This document shows, one piece after another, positions 1 through 7,520 of a stretch of 10,423 nt of DNA. The DNA is from Bacteroidota bacterium (lineage in GTDB: Bacteria; Bacteroidota; Bacteroidia; Flavobacteriales; Crocinitomicaceae). Both the position numbers and the translations under genes were made by a program. Each line of letters starts with the position of its first letter. Position 1 is the first letter of the stretch. The stretch lies in contig JAKQEZ010000092.1 in NCBI GenBank assembly GCA_029558435.1, positions 1 through 10,423 on the forward strand. The letters run 5' to 3'. Under the pieces are notes generated by a model, which was not told where the DNA came from, searched no databases, and saw nothing but the letters and a program-made list of their open reading frames with translations.

Positions 1-2
1 CC

Positions 3-16
3 AAACGTTAGCGGGC
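3..16 (+). repeat. 3' outer core of an attC-like element (left part outside window)
   Basis: The sequence AACGTTAGCGGGC (4-16) has the same AACGTT start as the right-hand cores at 2029-2040 and 10355-10366, so it is probably the closing core of another attC-like palindrome that lies mostly upstream of the window. GTTAGCGGGC (7-16) is exactly complementary to GCCCGCTAAC at 1869-1878. After one mismatch the pairing continues for four more bases, giving 14 of 15 for 7-21 against 1864-1878. It would mark the left boundary of block 1. Only the edge is visible, so the call depends on comparison with the two complete elements. Confidence 0.5.
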
Positions 17-23
17 ATTATAA

Positions 24-194
24 AAAAATACAGAGAGACAAAAAAAGTACATATGTAATGTTTGTGGATATGATGAAAGTTTTGGTGATTATTTAGATGT
101 GTATTTTCGGTCATGTTTTAAAAAATACAGAAATGGTTCTATTAGGGCTGAACACCCGCATGACAATGTGGCCATACCGCAAAAGAATAAGTAA
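24..194 (+). pseudogene. Short coding-like remnant without start codon, with a CxxC motif
   Basis: One frame stays open from an in-frame TAA at 21-23 to the TAA at 192-194, about 56 codons, and reads like real protein. It starts with a YICNVCGYDE segment holding a CxxC pair typical of a zinc-ribbon half, followed by an aromatic and charged stretch. The frame has no ATG; the only plausible alternative start, a GTG at 99-101, falls after the CxxC motif. It may be the 3' remnant of a small zinc-binding protein that lost its 5' end when the left boundary formed. It is too short to assign to a family, and chance openness in AT-rich DNA cannot be excluded. Confidence 0.3.
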
Positions 195-218
195 TAAAAC
201 TTTTAAATCTAAATCACT

Positions 219-713
219 ATGAAAAAGACTAAATCACTTGCTGCACTAATGACATTTACATTCATTTTTGTAGGTGTTATCTCATGTTCCGAGGAACAAG
301 GTTTAAAGAACGAAGAAGTTTTTGCATCAGTTGTAATCCCGGATAGTTACAAAAATAGCTCCCCAAATGGGCGGACTTCATCTGCGACAGAGGAGATTAT
401 TAGAGATATAACAGTAACTACCACGAGCGGAGAAGTTGTTCATGGAAAAGTAAAACTGACAATACCAACAGAAGGTGACGGTTTAGTCGGATTCGAGATA
501 ACACAGAATATATTCGACCAAACTGAACTCACTCCTACATTTTGGGCAGATGGAGTGGCAAAACAAAACAATGCTGGTAGAATTGCAGGTATTGGAGAAT
601 GCCTTTCCGGTTGCCAAGACATACCAAAGGGCGAAGGAAGAGGCTGGTGTAAGGCTGGTTGCTGGGTCGAATTAGCAGCTACGGTTGCAATTGTAATTAT
701 TGCTGTTGCTTAA
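219..713 (+). CDS. Predicted lipoprotein with twin CxxxC motif and hydrophobic C-terminus
   Basis: The 164-residue product begins with MKK and a hydrophobic stretch ending in the lipobox V20-I-S-C23, so it should be exported and lipid-anchored at Cys23. Residues 24-60 are polar and low in complexity. Residues 60-115 look like a small beta-rich domain (repeated T/V alternation). The tail is distinctive: C128-x3-C132, a Gly/Lys-rich linker, C144-x3-C148, then a hydrophobic segment of about 15 residues (150-164) that ends the protein. The paired CxxxC motifs could form two disulfides across a helical hairpin, and the tail could insert in a membrane. I do not recognise the family. Neither a signalling nor a membrane-active peptide role can be assigned. 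A strong terminator follows 7 bp after the stop, so it is probably transcribed as a single gene. Confidence 0.8.
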   Translation: MKKTKSLAALMTFTFIFVGVISCSEEQGLKNEEVFASVVIPDSYKNSSPNGRTSSATEEIIRDITVTTTSGEVVHGKVKLTIPTEGDGLVGFEITQNIFDQTELTPTFWADGVAKQNNAGRIAGIGECLSGCQDIPKGEGRGWCKAGCWVELAATVAIVIIAVA

Positions 714-720
714 TTATAAT

Positions 721-754
721 AGAGTCAGGCTTGCATAAGCCTGACTCTTTTTTT
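721..754 (+). terminator. Strong intrinsic terminator
   Basis: A perfect 12-bp stem (721-732 with 737-748) closes a GCAT loop and runs into an uninterrupted T-tract (748-754). It lies 7 bp after the lipoprotein stop codon. The T-tract ends at the base before the ATG of the next gene (755), so that gene has no leader free of the hairpin. Confidence 0.92.
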
Positions 755-1867
755 ATGAAAAAGGTACTCTGCTTCGTTTATACTTTCATAGGAATCTCAT
801 CCTGCTTCGGTCAATACAGATTGACTAAGACTGTTGTGGATGCATCAACTAACAAAGCAATACAGTTTGTAAATGTAACCCTAACTAGAAACCAACACAT
901 TGGGACAATTACTAATGAAGACGGATTATTTACTTTATACCTCGAAAATAAATCGGATTCAATTGAGGTCTCTCATATCGGATATAATAAAATTCGACTC
1001 ACTTTAGACTATAGCGGTGATACCATTCGCCTCAATAGCTTTGCCACGATTCTTGATGAGGTAACAATTAGCAGCATGTCAGCAACACAAGTTATGGTAA
1101 AGGCAATTCAAAACTTAGAAAATAATCACTCTGTTGAACCCGTTACATACAAAGCATTTGTCAGAATAGTCGAGTACCCTCAAGACACAAGTGAAATACA
1201 CATCTTTGAAGAACACTCAATAACTATTCATCAAACAAAGGATAGTAATTCGAAATTTAAGATAGAAAAAACAAGAGTGAATGCATTCTCTGAGGCAGGC
1301 GAAAGGAGACTAAAAGATTTAAGATTGATAAATATGGTCAGTGTATATGCTGACAATATTTTTAGATACCAAGACGACTTCTTGAAAAGAAGAAAAATAA
1401 AAAATTACAATTATAGGTTTCTTGAGAACCTAGTAAACGACTCCAGTATTTATGCAATTGAATGTAGATTAAAGGCTGACACTTCAATTATTTCAGCTAA
1501 ACTATTTATTGATAAAAAAACATTTGCCGTAAGTAAACTTACTAAGTATTATAAAAATGAAATTGGTCTCTACGACTTTACCGACATCAATTTTAGACAA
1601 CATGGTGACAAGTGGTACCTGTCAAATTCATTTCGTCATTTCAAGAATAGTATTTACTCACGATATGGTGACAAAAAAAATAATTACACAGACAGAGTTT
1701 GTAGTTACACTGTGACTAATGAATCTAATAACCTTAAAGATTTTAAAAGCACAGTAAATATCTTCGCTGAGCCAATTAAAAGACACAAGGGAAATTTTGA
1801 CGATGAGTTCTGGGGCCAACAAAATCACTTACCAATACCAAGTTGGATAGAAATAAGATTGAGATAA
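755..1867 (+). CDS. Secreted protein with N-terminal carboxypeptidase-regulatory-like domain
   Basis: The start at ATG 755 gives 370 residues and a clear signal peptide (MKKVLCFVYTFIGISSCFGQ). It could be cleaved by signal peptidase I before Q20, or lipidated at the Cys of ISSC. A longer reading from a TTG at 659 would run through the preceding gene and the terminator and is rejected. Residues about 22-105 fit the carboxypeptidase-D regulatory-like beta-sandwich (CarboxypepD_reg-like) common in Bacteroidetes envelope proteins: a V-x-D-x-x-T start, an FVNVTL strand, GTITNEDGLFTL, an IEVSHIGY strand and a closing LDEVTIS. The remaining 265 residues are not recognised; they resemble the outer-membrane-associated domain that often follows this module, rich in Lys, Tyr and Asp. 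The stop codon lies one base before the attC-like palindrome. The function is unknown, but envelope location is likely. Confidence 0.82.
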   Translation: MKKVLCFVYTFIGISSCFGQYRLTKTVVDASTNKAIQFVNVTLTRNQHIGTITNEDGLFTLYLENKSDSIEVSHIGYNKIRLTLDYSGDTIRLNSFATILDEVTISSMSATQVMVKAIQNLENNHSVEPVTYKAFVRIVEYPQDTSEIHIFEEHSITIHQTKDSNSKFKIEKTRVNAFSEAGERRLKDLRLINMVSVYADNIFRYQDDFLKRRKIKNYNYRFLENLVNDSSIYAIECRLKADTSIISAKLFIDKKTFAVSKLTKYYKNEIGLYDFTDINFRQHGDKWYLSNSFRHFKNSIYSRYGDKKNNYTDRVCSYTVTNESNNLKDFKSTVNIFAEPIKRHKGNFDDEFWGQQNHLPIPSWIEIRLR

Positions 1868-1868
1868 C

Positions 1869-2040
1869 GCCCGCTAACAGCGTGCTTGTGCAATGGCCGG
1901 GTTCGCAGCTGCATTAAACATTCGGTTTCATTATATACATTTGTCACGGTGGACAATTTACAACTGGTCGGGCTTGTCGGGCTATCGCCCTTAACAAGCC
2001 CTCCTAAACCGGCCACTGCACAAGCACCAACGTTGGCAGC
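1869..2040 (+). repeat. attC-like large imperfect palindrome 1
   Basis: This is a 172-bp imperfect palindrome. The outer cores GCTAAC (1873-1878) and GTTGGC (2032-2037) can pair with one wobble. Inside, the arm at 1882-1903 matches the reverse complement of 2006-2027 at 20 of 22 positions. Short unpaired spacers separate core from arm (AGC on the left, CAAC-type on the right). The central 100 bp is variable and has its own hairpin. The order core, spacer, long stem, variable loop, stem, spacer, core beginning GTT is that of integron attC sites, which are recombined as folded single strands. The left core belongs by complementarity to block 1 and the right core to block 2. The cores deviate from RYYYAAC/GTTRRRY, so the link to integron integrases is inferred. 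Confidence 0.65.
1970..2001 (+). repeat. Nested hairpin in the variable centre of palindrome 1
   Basis: GGGCTTGT (1970-1977) pairs with ACAAGCCC (1994-2001), and within it GGGC (1979-1982) pairs with GCCC (1987-1990) around a TATC loop. No T-run follows, so a terminator role is unlikely. It could form the terminal structure of the folded element. Confidence 0.55.
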
Positions 2041-2180
2041 AAGTGTAAAGGACGACCCGACAACAACAAACAGACGACTAAAAACGATAAAAAAGTAAAC
2101 CATTTTGACAAGTGACCAAGGACATAGAAACGATATTACAAACGTACAACAAGTAAGCCGACACTCATTGCCGACCCTAT

Positions 2181-2224
2181 GTTTTTTATTTTTTTCCCAC
2201 CACACATTTTTTAAAAACAATTTT
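2181..2224 (+). repeat. Subterminal inverted repeat, left copy
   Basis: Two exact words, GTTTTTTATTTTTTT (2181-2195) and ATTTTTTAAAAACAATTTT (2206-2224), recur as reverse complements in the same order at 10115-10129 and 10083-10101. The gap between the words is 10 bp here and 13 bp in the right copy. The left copy starts about 149 bp from the block start; the right copy ends about 109 bp from the block end. The words are AT-rich, which lowers their weight, but order and placement are consistent. Confidence 0.55.
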
Positions 2225-2247
2225 AGCCAGCCGCACAAATGGCACAT

Positions 2248-2290
2248 TTGGTTTTGCCCGACACACAAAGCCAATGCTTCGCAAAACCAA
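2248..2290 (+). repeat. Hairpin upstream of hsdR
   Basis: TTGGTTTTGC (2248-2257) is exactly complementary to GCAAAACCAA (2281-2290), with a 23-base loop. A second small hairpin, CAAATG (2236-2241) with CATTTG (2245-2250), overlaps its left edge, so the two could be alternatives. It may be a remnant of another recombination-site palindrome or an RNA structure in the leader; no regulator is known. Confidence 0.45.
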
Positions 2291-2301
2291 AAGAGCCATT
2301 T

Positions 2302-2334
2302 TTTGCCAACGCACCGACAAAAAACCGTATTTTG
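2302..2334 (+). promoter_or_regulatory. Possible Bacteroidetes-type promoter for the hsd operon
   Basis: A TTTG box (2302-2305) and a TATTTTG box (2328-2334) are 22 bp apart. This is close to the Bacteroidetes sigma-ABfr pattern TTTG-N19-21-TAnnTTTG, though the second box is one T short. Transcription would start about 15-20 bp before the hsdR ATG. The region is AT-rich, so chance matches are easy. Confidence 0.25.
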
Positions 2335-2357
2335 ACAAATTATTTTATGACGAGTAA

Positions 2358-4760
2358 ATGAGTGATAAAACTAAACATATTGACGACCACGACAGCGAAG
2401 CGGACACTTGCCGAAAGGAAGTGTTGCCCAAACTGTATGATAGCCAATGGGCTGATGAACTGATTCTTGAACAAAGAACATTCACAGACGGAAAAATTAT
2501 TGTGATAGGAAGAAAAGCAAGAAGAAAAAAAGCGAAACGCTTTGACTACTTGCTCCGCTATTCACAAAACTTTCCGATTGCAATTGTAGAAGCAAAGAAA
2601 AAATACAAGTCGGCTGCTGACGGCATCCAACAAGCAAAAGACTATGCTCAAATACTCGGACTTAAATTTGCCTACTCGACAAATGGAACTGAAATTTTAG
2701 AATTCGATTTTATCACAGGACTTGAAACCAAAATTTCAAAATACCCAACACCGACAGAGCTTTGGAACAGATTAAACCAAGCCGAACCAATAAAGCCCGA
2801 AATTCAAGAAACATTTTTAAAACCTTTCTTTGCTACAAGTGGCAAAGAAGTTAGATACTATCAACGAATTGCAATTAACCGAGCAGTTAAAGCAGTTTTA
2901 GAAGGAAAGAAAAGAGCTTTATTAACTTTAGCAACAGGAACAGGAAAAACAACAGTTGCTTTTCAAATCATTTATAAACTTTGGAATAACCGTTGGAATA
3001 CAAAAGGAGAACACCGCAGACCAAAAGTTTTATTCCTTGCCGACAGAAGTATTTTAGTTACAGACCCACACGCCAAAGATTTTGCAGTTTTTGGTGATGC
3101 AAGATGTTTAGTTCCCGAAGAAGGATTGCCAAGCAGCAGAGAGGTTTATTTTTCTACTTACCAATCTTTAGCAGAGGACAGCAACAGGGCAGGAGCATTT
3201 AGGAAATTACCGAAAGACTTTTTTGACCTAATCGTAATTGACGAGTGCCACAGAGGAAGTTCATCAGACGACAGTAATTGGAGAGTTATTTTAGATTACT
3301 TCAATACATCTGTTCAAATTGGTTTAACTGCTACGCCATTAAGAGACGACAACAAAGACACTTACGCATATTTTGGAAACCCGCTTTACATATACAGTTT
3401 AAAACAAGGTATTGAGGACGGATTTTTAGCTCCTTATTTGGTTCATCGAGTAGTTACTGAAACAGATGCAACAGGTTTCAGACCCGAAGAAGGACAATTG
3501 GACGATAACGGAGAATTAATTCCTGACGGAATTTATACAACTCCTGATTTTGAGAATACACTCTCCTATTTGCCAAGAACAAAAGCTGTTGTAAAACACC
3601 TTTACAACTTTATGTTGAAATACGGACGGTTTGATAAAACCATTGTGTTTTGTGTAAACCAAGAACACGCAGACCAATTCCGTAGAGAAATAAGCAACTT
3701 AAATACAGATTTAGTTCAGCAATATCCCGATTATGTTGTTCGGATTGTTTCAGAAGAAGGCGACATTGGAAAAGGGCATTTAGGCAGGTTTATGGACATT
3801 GACGAACCAATTCCAGTAATCGTAACCACTTCAAAATTATTGAGCACAGGTGTTGATGTTCCAACTTGCAAAAACATTGTGATTTTCAGAACAATCAACT
3901 CAATGACCGAATTCAAACAGATTGTTGGACGAGGCACAAGAGTAAGAGAAGACAAGGAAAAATTGTTCTTCACCATTTTAGATTATACAGGAAGTGCAAC
4001 AAGAAATTTTGCCGACCCTGACTTTGACGGAGAACCACCACTAATAACCGAAGATGAAATTGACGGAGACGGAAATATTATTGATGGTGATGAATGGACA
4101 CCAGACCCACCAACAGACGAGCCAGAAGATTGGGAAGATGATGACGACACAGACGAGCCACCAACAGGCGGAGGCGGTGGAGAATCAAGACGAAAATATT
4201 ATATCAGTGAAGGAACTGTTTCAATTGTTGCCGAAAGTGTTCAGATTTTAGATGTCAACGGCAAACTAAGAACAGTTCAGTTTACGCAATACGCAAAAGA
4301 ACAGATAACAACACTGTTTCCTTCAATGAATGATTTCCTTAGCAAATGGAATGACTTACAAGAACGACAACACATTTTAGATGAATTGGAAAACAACGGA
4401 ATTTCTATTGACCAATTAATGGAAATAACCAAACACCAAGATGTTGACCCGTTTGACTTGCTATGCTTTGTTGCCTTTGATTTAAAACCATTGACAAGAA
4501 AACAAAGAGCCGATTTGTTGAAGAAAAATAAACCTGACTTTTTTGCTCATTACAGCGAAAAAGCCAAAGAGGTTTTGAATTTGATTTTAGAAAAATATGT
4601 TGACTATGGTTTAAATCAAATCAGACCCGACATTATTTCGGTTGAGCCAATTGCACAACAAGGCAACCCAATAGAAATAGTAAATGAATTTGGTGGAATA
4701 GACGAATTCAAAAAAGCAATTGAAGAATTACAAACCCTGCTATATGCAGAAGCAGCATAA
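2358..4760 (+). CDS. hsdR: Type I restriction enzyme, R (endonuclease/translocase) subunit, EcoEI type
   Basis: This 800-residue motor and nuclease subunit would cut unmodified DNA after ATP-driven translocation. The N-terminal PD-(D/E)xK nuclease shows D63, E78-A-K80 and the following QAKDYA helix (92-97), a type I restriction hallmark. Superfamily 2 helicase motifs follow: ATGTGKTT (192-199), DECH (295-298), GLTATP (322-327), STGVDVP and QIVGRGTR (521-528). Residues about 565-611 form a striking acidic, Pro- and Gly-rich linker with DDDD and GGGGG runs. The rest matches the EcoEI R C-terminal domain that contacts the methylase. Length is normal for this subfamily, and no frameshift or missing catalytic residue is seen. 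hsdM starts 8 bp after the stop. Confidence 0.96.
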   Translation: MSDKTKHIDDHDSEADTCRKEVLPKLYDSQWADELILEQRTFTDGKIIVIGRKARRKKAKRFDYLLRYSQNFPIAIVEAKKKYKSAADGIQQAKDYAQILGLKFAYSTNGTEILEFDFITGLETKISKYPTPTELWNRLNQAEPIKPEIQETFLKPFFATSGKEVRYYQRIAINRAVKAVLEGKKRALLTLATGTGKTTVAFQIIYKLWNNRWNTKGEHRRPKVLFLADRSILVTDPHAKDFAVFGDARCLVPEEGLPSSREVYFSTYQSLAEDSNRAGAFRKLPKDFFDLIVIDECHRGSSSDDSNWRVILDYFNTSVQIGLTATPLRDDNKDTYAYFGNPLYIYSLKQGIEDGFLAPYLVHRVVTETDATGFRPEEGQLDDNGELIPDGIYTTPDFENTLSYLPRTKAVVKHLYNFMLKYGRFDKTIVFCVNQEHADQFRREISNLNTDLVQQYPDYVVRIVSEEGDIGKGHLGRFMDIDEPIPVIVTTSKLLSTGVDVPTCKNIVIFRTINSMTEFKQIVGRGTRVREDKEKLFFTILDYTGSATRNFADPDFDGEPPLITEDEIDGDGNIIDGDEWTPDPPTDEPEDWEDDDDTDEPPTGGGGGESRRKYYISEGTVSIVAESVQILDVNGKLRTVQFTQYAKEQITTLFPSMNDFLSKWNDLQERQHILDELENNGISIDQLMEITKHQDVDPFDLLCFVAFDLKPLTRKQRADLLKKNKPDFFAHYSEKAKEVLNLILEKYVDYGLNQIRPDIISVEPIAQQGNPIEIVNEFGGIDEFKKAIEELQTLLYAEAA

Positions 4761-4768
4761 AATAAAAA

Positions 4769-6370
4769 ATGGCAAAGACGAAAAAAGAAAAAGCACCGAA
4801 GAAAGCAGCGAAACCAGTTGTCATTGAAACACCTGCACAGCGTTTAAGTGGCATTATAAAAACGTGCAGAAACATTATGCGTAAGGACAAAGGTATGAAC
4901 GGTGATGGAGACCGTTTGCCAATGTTGACTTGGATAATGTTTTTAAAATTTTTGGACGACAACGAAAATTTGCAAGAAGTAAACGCACAACTTGAAGGAA
5001 AAAAATACAAATCAGCCATTGCAGAACCTTACCGTTGGAGAGATTGGGCGAAAGACAAAAATTTGACAGGTGATGATTTATTAGCTTTTGTAAACAACGA
5101 GAAAGTAAAACTTGCAGACGGCAAAGAACGAACAGGTTTATTCTACTATTTACGAGCATTGCAAAGTGAAACAGGAGCAGAACGAAAAGACGTAATTGCA
5201 ACCGTTTTTAAGGGCGTTACAAACCGAATGATTAACGGTTATTTGCTTCGTGACATCATCAATAAAATTGACGAAATACATTTTACAAGCAACGAAGAAC
5301 TAAACTCACTTTCACATTTATACGAAAGCATCTTAAAGGAAATGAGAGATGCCAGTGGTGATGCAGGTGAATTTTATACTCCTCGTCCAGTTGTGAAATT
5401 TATGGTTGAAATGCTTGACCCCAAAATTGGCGAAACAGTTTTAGACCCTGCTTGTGGAACAGGCGGTTTCTTGGTTGAAGCATTTGAACATTTAAAAAAA
5501 CAAGCCAAAACTGTAGAGCATAAAAAACTACTGCAAGAAAAATCAATCATTGGCGGTGAAGCAAAACCACTTCCCTATTTGCTATCACAAATGAACTTGT
5601 TGCTTCACGGATTGAACTACCCGAAAATTGATAGTGGTAACAGCTTGCGTTTTCCTTTAAAAGATATTGGTGACAGTGAAAGAGTTGACATTGTATTAGC
5701 AAATCCACCATTTGGAGGCGAGGAAGAAAAAGGAATTTTAAACAACTTTCCTGACGACAAACAAACTACCGAAACAGCATTACTCTTTTTGCAACTGATA
5801 ATGCGAAAACTAAAACGCAAAAAGCCAACACAAGAAGGCGGCAGAGCCGCCATTGTTGTGCCTCACGGAACTTTGTTTGCCGATGGTATCGCAGCAAGGG
5901 TAAAAAAACAATTAATTGAAGACTTTAATCTTCACACTATTGTAAGATTAGGCGAGGGAATTTTCGCTCCCTATACAGATATACCTTGTAATCTATTATT
6001 CTTTAAACAAGGAGAGCCAACAAGAAATATTTGGTATTACGAATTGTTACCACCTGCTGATAAAAAGAAATACAGCAAAACAAAACCCATACAATTAGAA
6101 GAATTTGACGAACTGAAAAAATGGTGGACTAAGCGAATAGAGAATGATAATGCTTGGAAAGTAAGCGTTGATAAAGTTGTTCAAATTGATGAAAATGGGA
6201 AACTAATTAATGTGAACTTGGATTTAAAAAATCCAAATCGAAAAAATGAATTTGATTTTAAAGAACCAATTGAATTAGTGGCTTCAATTTTAGGCAAAGA
6301 AAAACGTGTGTTTCAATTGTTAAATGAGATTAGTGAAACAATTAATTTTAAAGTTGCAAATGAAGCATAA
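4769..6370 (+). CDS. hsdM: Type I restriction-modification system, M (N6-adenine methyltransferase) subunit
   Basis: The 533-residue subunit would transfer methyl groups from S-adenosylmethionine to adenine N6 in a complex with HsdS, protecting self DNA and forming the core of the restriction complex. It opens with a Lys/Ala-rich tail (1-18), then the HsdM N-terminal helical domain (about 25-165). The catalytic domain contains GEFYTPR (200-206), motif I DPACGTGGF (226-234) for cofactor binding, and motif IV NPPF (312-315), the catalytic signature of N6-adenine enzymes. The C-terminal part (about 440-533) is helical and typical of HsdM contact with HsdS. It is intact. It overlaps hsdS by 11 bp, suggesting translational coupling. 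Confidence 0.96.
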   Translation: MAKTKKEKAPKKAAKPVVIETPAQRLSGIIKTCRNIMRKDKGMNGDGDRLPMLTWIMFLKFLDDNENLQEVNAQLEGKKYKSAIAEPYRWRDWAKDKNLTGDDLLAFVNNEKVKLADGKERTGLFYYLRALQSETGAERKDVIATVFKGVTNRMINGYLLRDIINKIDEIHFTSNEELNSLSHLYESILKEMRDASGDAGEFYTPRPVVKFMVEMLDPKIGETVLDPACGTGGFLVEAFEHLKKQAKTVEHKKLLQEKSIIGGEAKPLPYLLSQMNLLLHGLNYPKIDSGNSLRFPLKDIGDSERVDIVLANPPFGGEEEKGILNNFPDDKQTTETALLFLQLIMRKLKRKKPTQEGGRAAIVVPHGTLFADGIAARVKKQLIEDFNLHTIVRLGEGIFAPYTDIPCNLLFFKQGEPTRNIWYYELLPPADKKKYSKTKPIQLEEFDELKKWWTKRIENDNAWKVSVDKVVQIDENGKLINVNLDLKNPNRKNEFDFKEPIELVASILGKEKRVFQLLNEISETINFKVANEA

Positions 6371-7505
6371 TTGGATAGAAACTTCGCTTGGAGAATTACT
6401 CAAATTAAATGTAGACAGTGTTGACGTAAATGCTCAACCTGAATTCCATTTTGCAGGTGTTTATTGTTTTGGAAATGGTCTATTTGAAAAAGGATATCAG
6501 AATAACGAAACATCATACAAAACATTTAATCGTTTACACAAAAATCAAATTGTAGTTAGCAAAGTAAAAGGCTGGGAAGGTGCTATTGCATTAGTTACAG
6601 ACGAATTTGAAGGAATGTTTTTATCACCAGTCTATCCAACATTTGAATTAATTTCTGACGAAAAAGCCAATTTGAAATTCATTCACTATTATTTACAACA
6701 AGAACAGGTTTGGCAGCAACTCTTAGACAATTCAAAAGGAATCGGAGCAAGACGAAATTCAGTTTCAGAAGAACAATTTTTAAAACTAAAAATCAATCTG
6801 CCAGATAAACGAATACAAAATGCTTTAGTTTCAAAGATTGAATTAATTCAAGCCAAAGTAGAAGAAATAAAACAATTACGGTTAGAAATGGAAAAGGAGA
6901 TTAATGATCTACGATACAATCTCTTTATCAAACTACAAGAAAAATATAATTCAATTAGAATTGGTGATTTTTTAATACCACAAAATAGAAGTGTGACAAT
7001 CCAGCCAAATATTATTTATAAGCAAGTAACTGTAAGTGGGAATCACAGAGGTGTTACACTTAGATGCAAAATTAAAGGCAGTGAGATTGGGTCAAAACAA
7101 TACTTAGCTAAAGAGGGTGATTTTATAATTTCAAAAATTGATGCTAGAAATGCCGCAATGGGAATGATTTCAAAAGAACTTGATGAAGCGGTAGTAACTG
7201 GCGATTTTCCATTATTTGGATTTAAAGAAATTATTAACCCATTGTTTTTTTATCATTTTTCAAATACACCATTTTTTGATATGGCTTGCAAAGAAGCAAG
7301 CGAAGGAACAACAAACAGAGTTAGGTTAAAAATGGATAGGTTTTACAACATTCAAATTCCTTTACCACCAAATGAAGAACAAAATAGAATAGTTGAATTA
7401 CTTGAAAAGATGAATAAAATAAAACAATCACATAAGGAACAAGAAGCAGAATTAAAACAACTAATGCCAAGTTTGTTGAACAAGGCTTTTAAAGGAGAAT
7501 TATAA
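6360..7505 (+). CDS. hsdS: Type I restriction-modification system, S (specificity) subunit
   Basis: HsdS reads the two halves of a bipartite target. The ATG at 6360 is preferred over 6324 because the protein then begins MKHNWIETSLGELL, the usual W-x-x-x-x-LGE entry into the first target recognition domain, and overlaps hsdM by only 11 bp. This gives 381 residues. Recognition domain 1 covers about 1-160. A central conserved coiled coil (about 163-195, Glu/Lys/Leu-rich) sets the spacer. Recognition domain 2 covers about 200-345 and contains the KEGDFIISKIDARNAA segment typical of such domains. A C-terminal coiled coil ends in LMPSLLNKAFKGEL, a common HsdS ending. Both halves are present, so the gene appears functional. 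The recognition sequence cannot be read from the protein by eye. No inverted partial hsdS copies that would allow shuffling are in the window. Confidence 0.93.
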   Translation: MKHNWIETSLGELLKLNVDSVDVNAQPEFHFAGVYCFGNGLFEKGYQNNETSYKTFNRLHKNQIVVSKVKGWEGAIALVTDEFEGMFLSPVYPTFELISDEKANLKFIHYYLQQEQVWQQLLDNSKGIGARRNSVSEEQFLKLKINLPDKRIQNALVSKIELIQAKVEEIKQLRLEMEKEINDLRYNLFIKLQEKYNSIRIGDFLIPQNRSVTIQPNIIYKQVTVSGNHRGVTLRCKIKGSEIGSKQYLAKEGDFIISKIDARNAAMGMISKELDEAVVTGDFPLFGFKEIINPLFFYHFSNTPFFDMACKEASEGTTNRVRLKMDRFYNIQIPLPPNEEQNRIVELLEKMNKIKQSHKEQEAELKQLMPSLLNKAFKGEL

Positions 7506-7520
7506 AAAAGAATTATTGAA

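Larger units (their letters stand above)
8..2032 (+). mobile_element. Candidate integron-like cassette 1 (lipoprotein + secreted protein)
   Basis: This segment lies between two attC-like right-hand cores. Its first bases (GTTAGCGGGC, with G7 left to the previous unit) are complementary to the left core of the palindrome that closes it (1869-1878). In true integrons this same-cassette complementarity arises because the free circular cassette carries one intact recombination site. The genes inside point the same way, with the palindrome at their 3' end, as in integron cassettes. Boundaries follow the integron convention of cutting between G and TT of the right core and are inferred. No integrase gene is visible in the window. 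Confidence 0.5.
2041..2357 (+). other. Gene-free leader of the R-M block
   Basis: These 317 bp hold no convincing gene. The first 70 bp are A- and C-rich with repeated GACAACA- and AAACAGAC-like words, also seen at the start of the next block (10380-10410). The middle has T-runs that are part of an inverted repeat with the block's right end. The last part has a hairpin (2248-2290) and a possible promoter (2302-2334). Open frames crossing this region are low in complexity, overlap these structured repeats and do not look like protein. Confidence 0.6.

Noticed and set aside
659..754. Longer start (659) for the secreted protein
   Set aside because: It would use a TTG inside the lipoprotein gene and translate the terminator hairpin; the ATG at 755 begins a clean signal peptide.
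1886..2335. Two open frames on + (1886-2098, 2105-2335) and one on - (1825-2274) as small genes
   Set aside because: They overlap the palindrome and the AC-rich leader, their products are low in complexity, and no homologous-looking domain or start context is seen.
4054..4251. Alternate-frame + open frame inside hsdR linker
   Set aside because: It is a shadow of the acidic linker coding sequence; the hsdR frame is continuous and conserved on both sides.
6324..6359. Earlier hsdS start at 6324
   Set aside because: It only adds 12 residues read from the hsdM frame overlap; ATG 6360 gives the usual HsdS N-terminus and an 11-bp overlap.
6360..7505. Phase-variable hsdS shuffling
   Set aside because: No second or partial hsdS, no inverted hsdS repeats and no recombinase gene are in the window.
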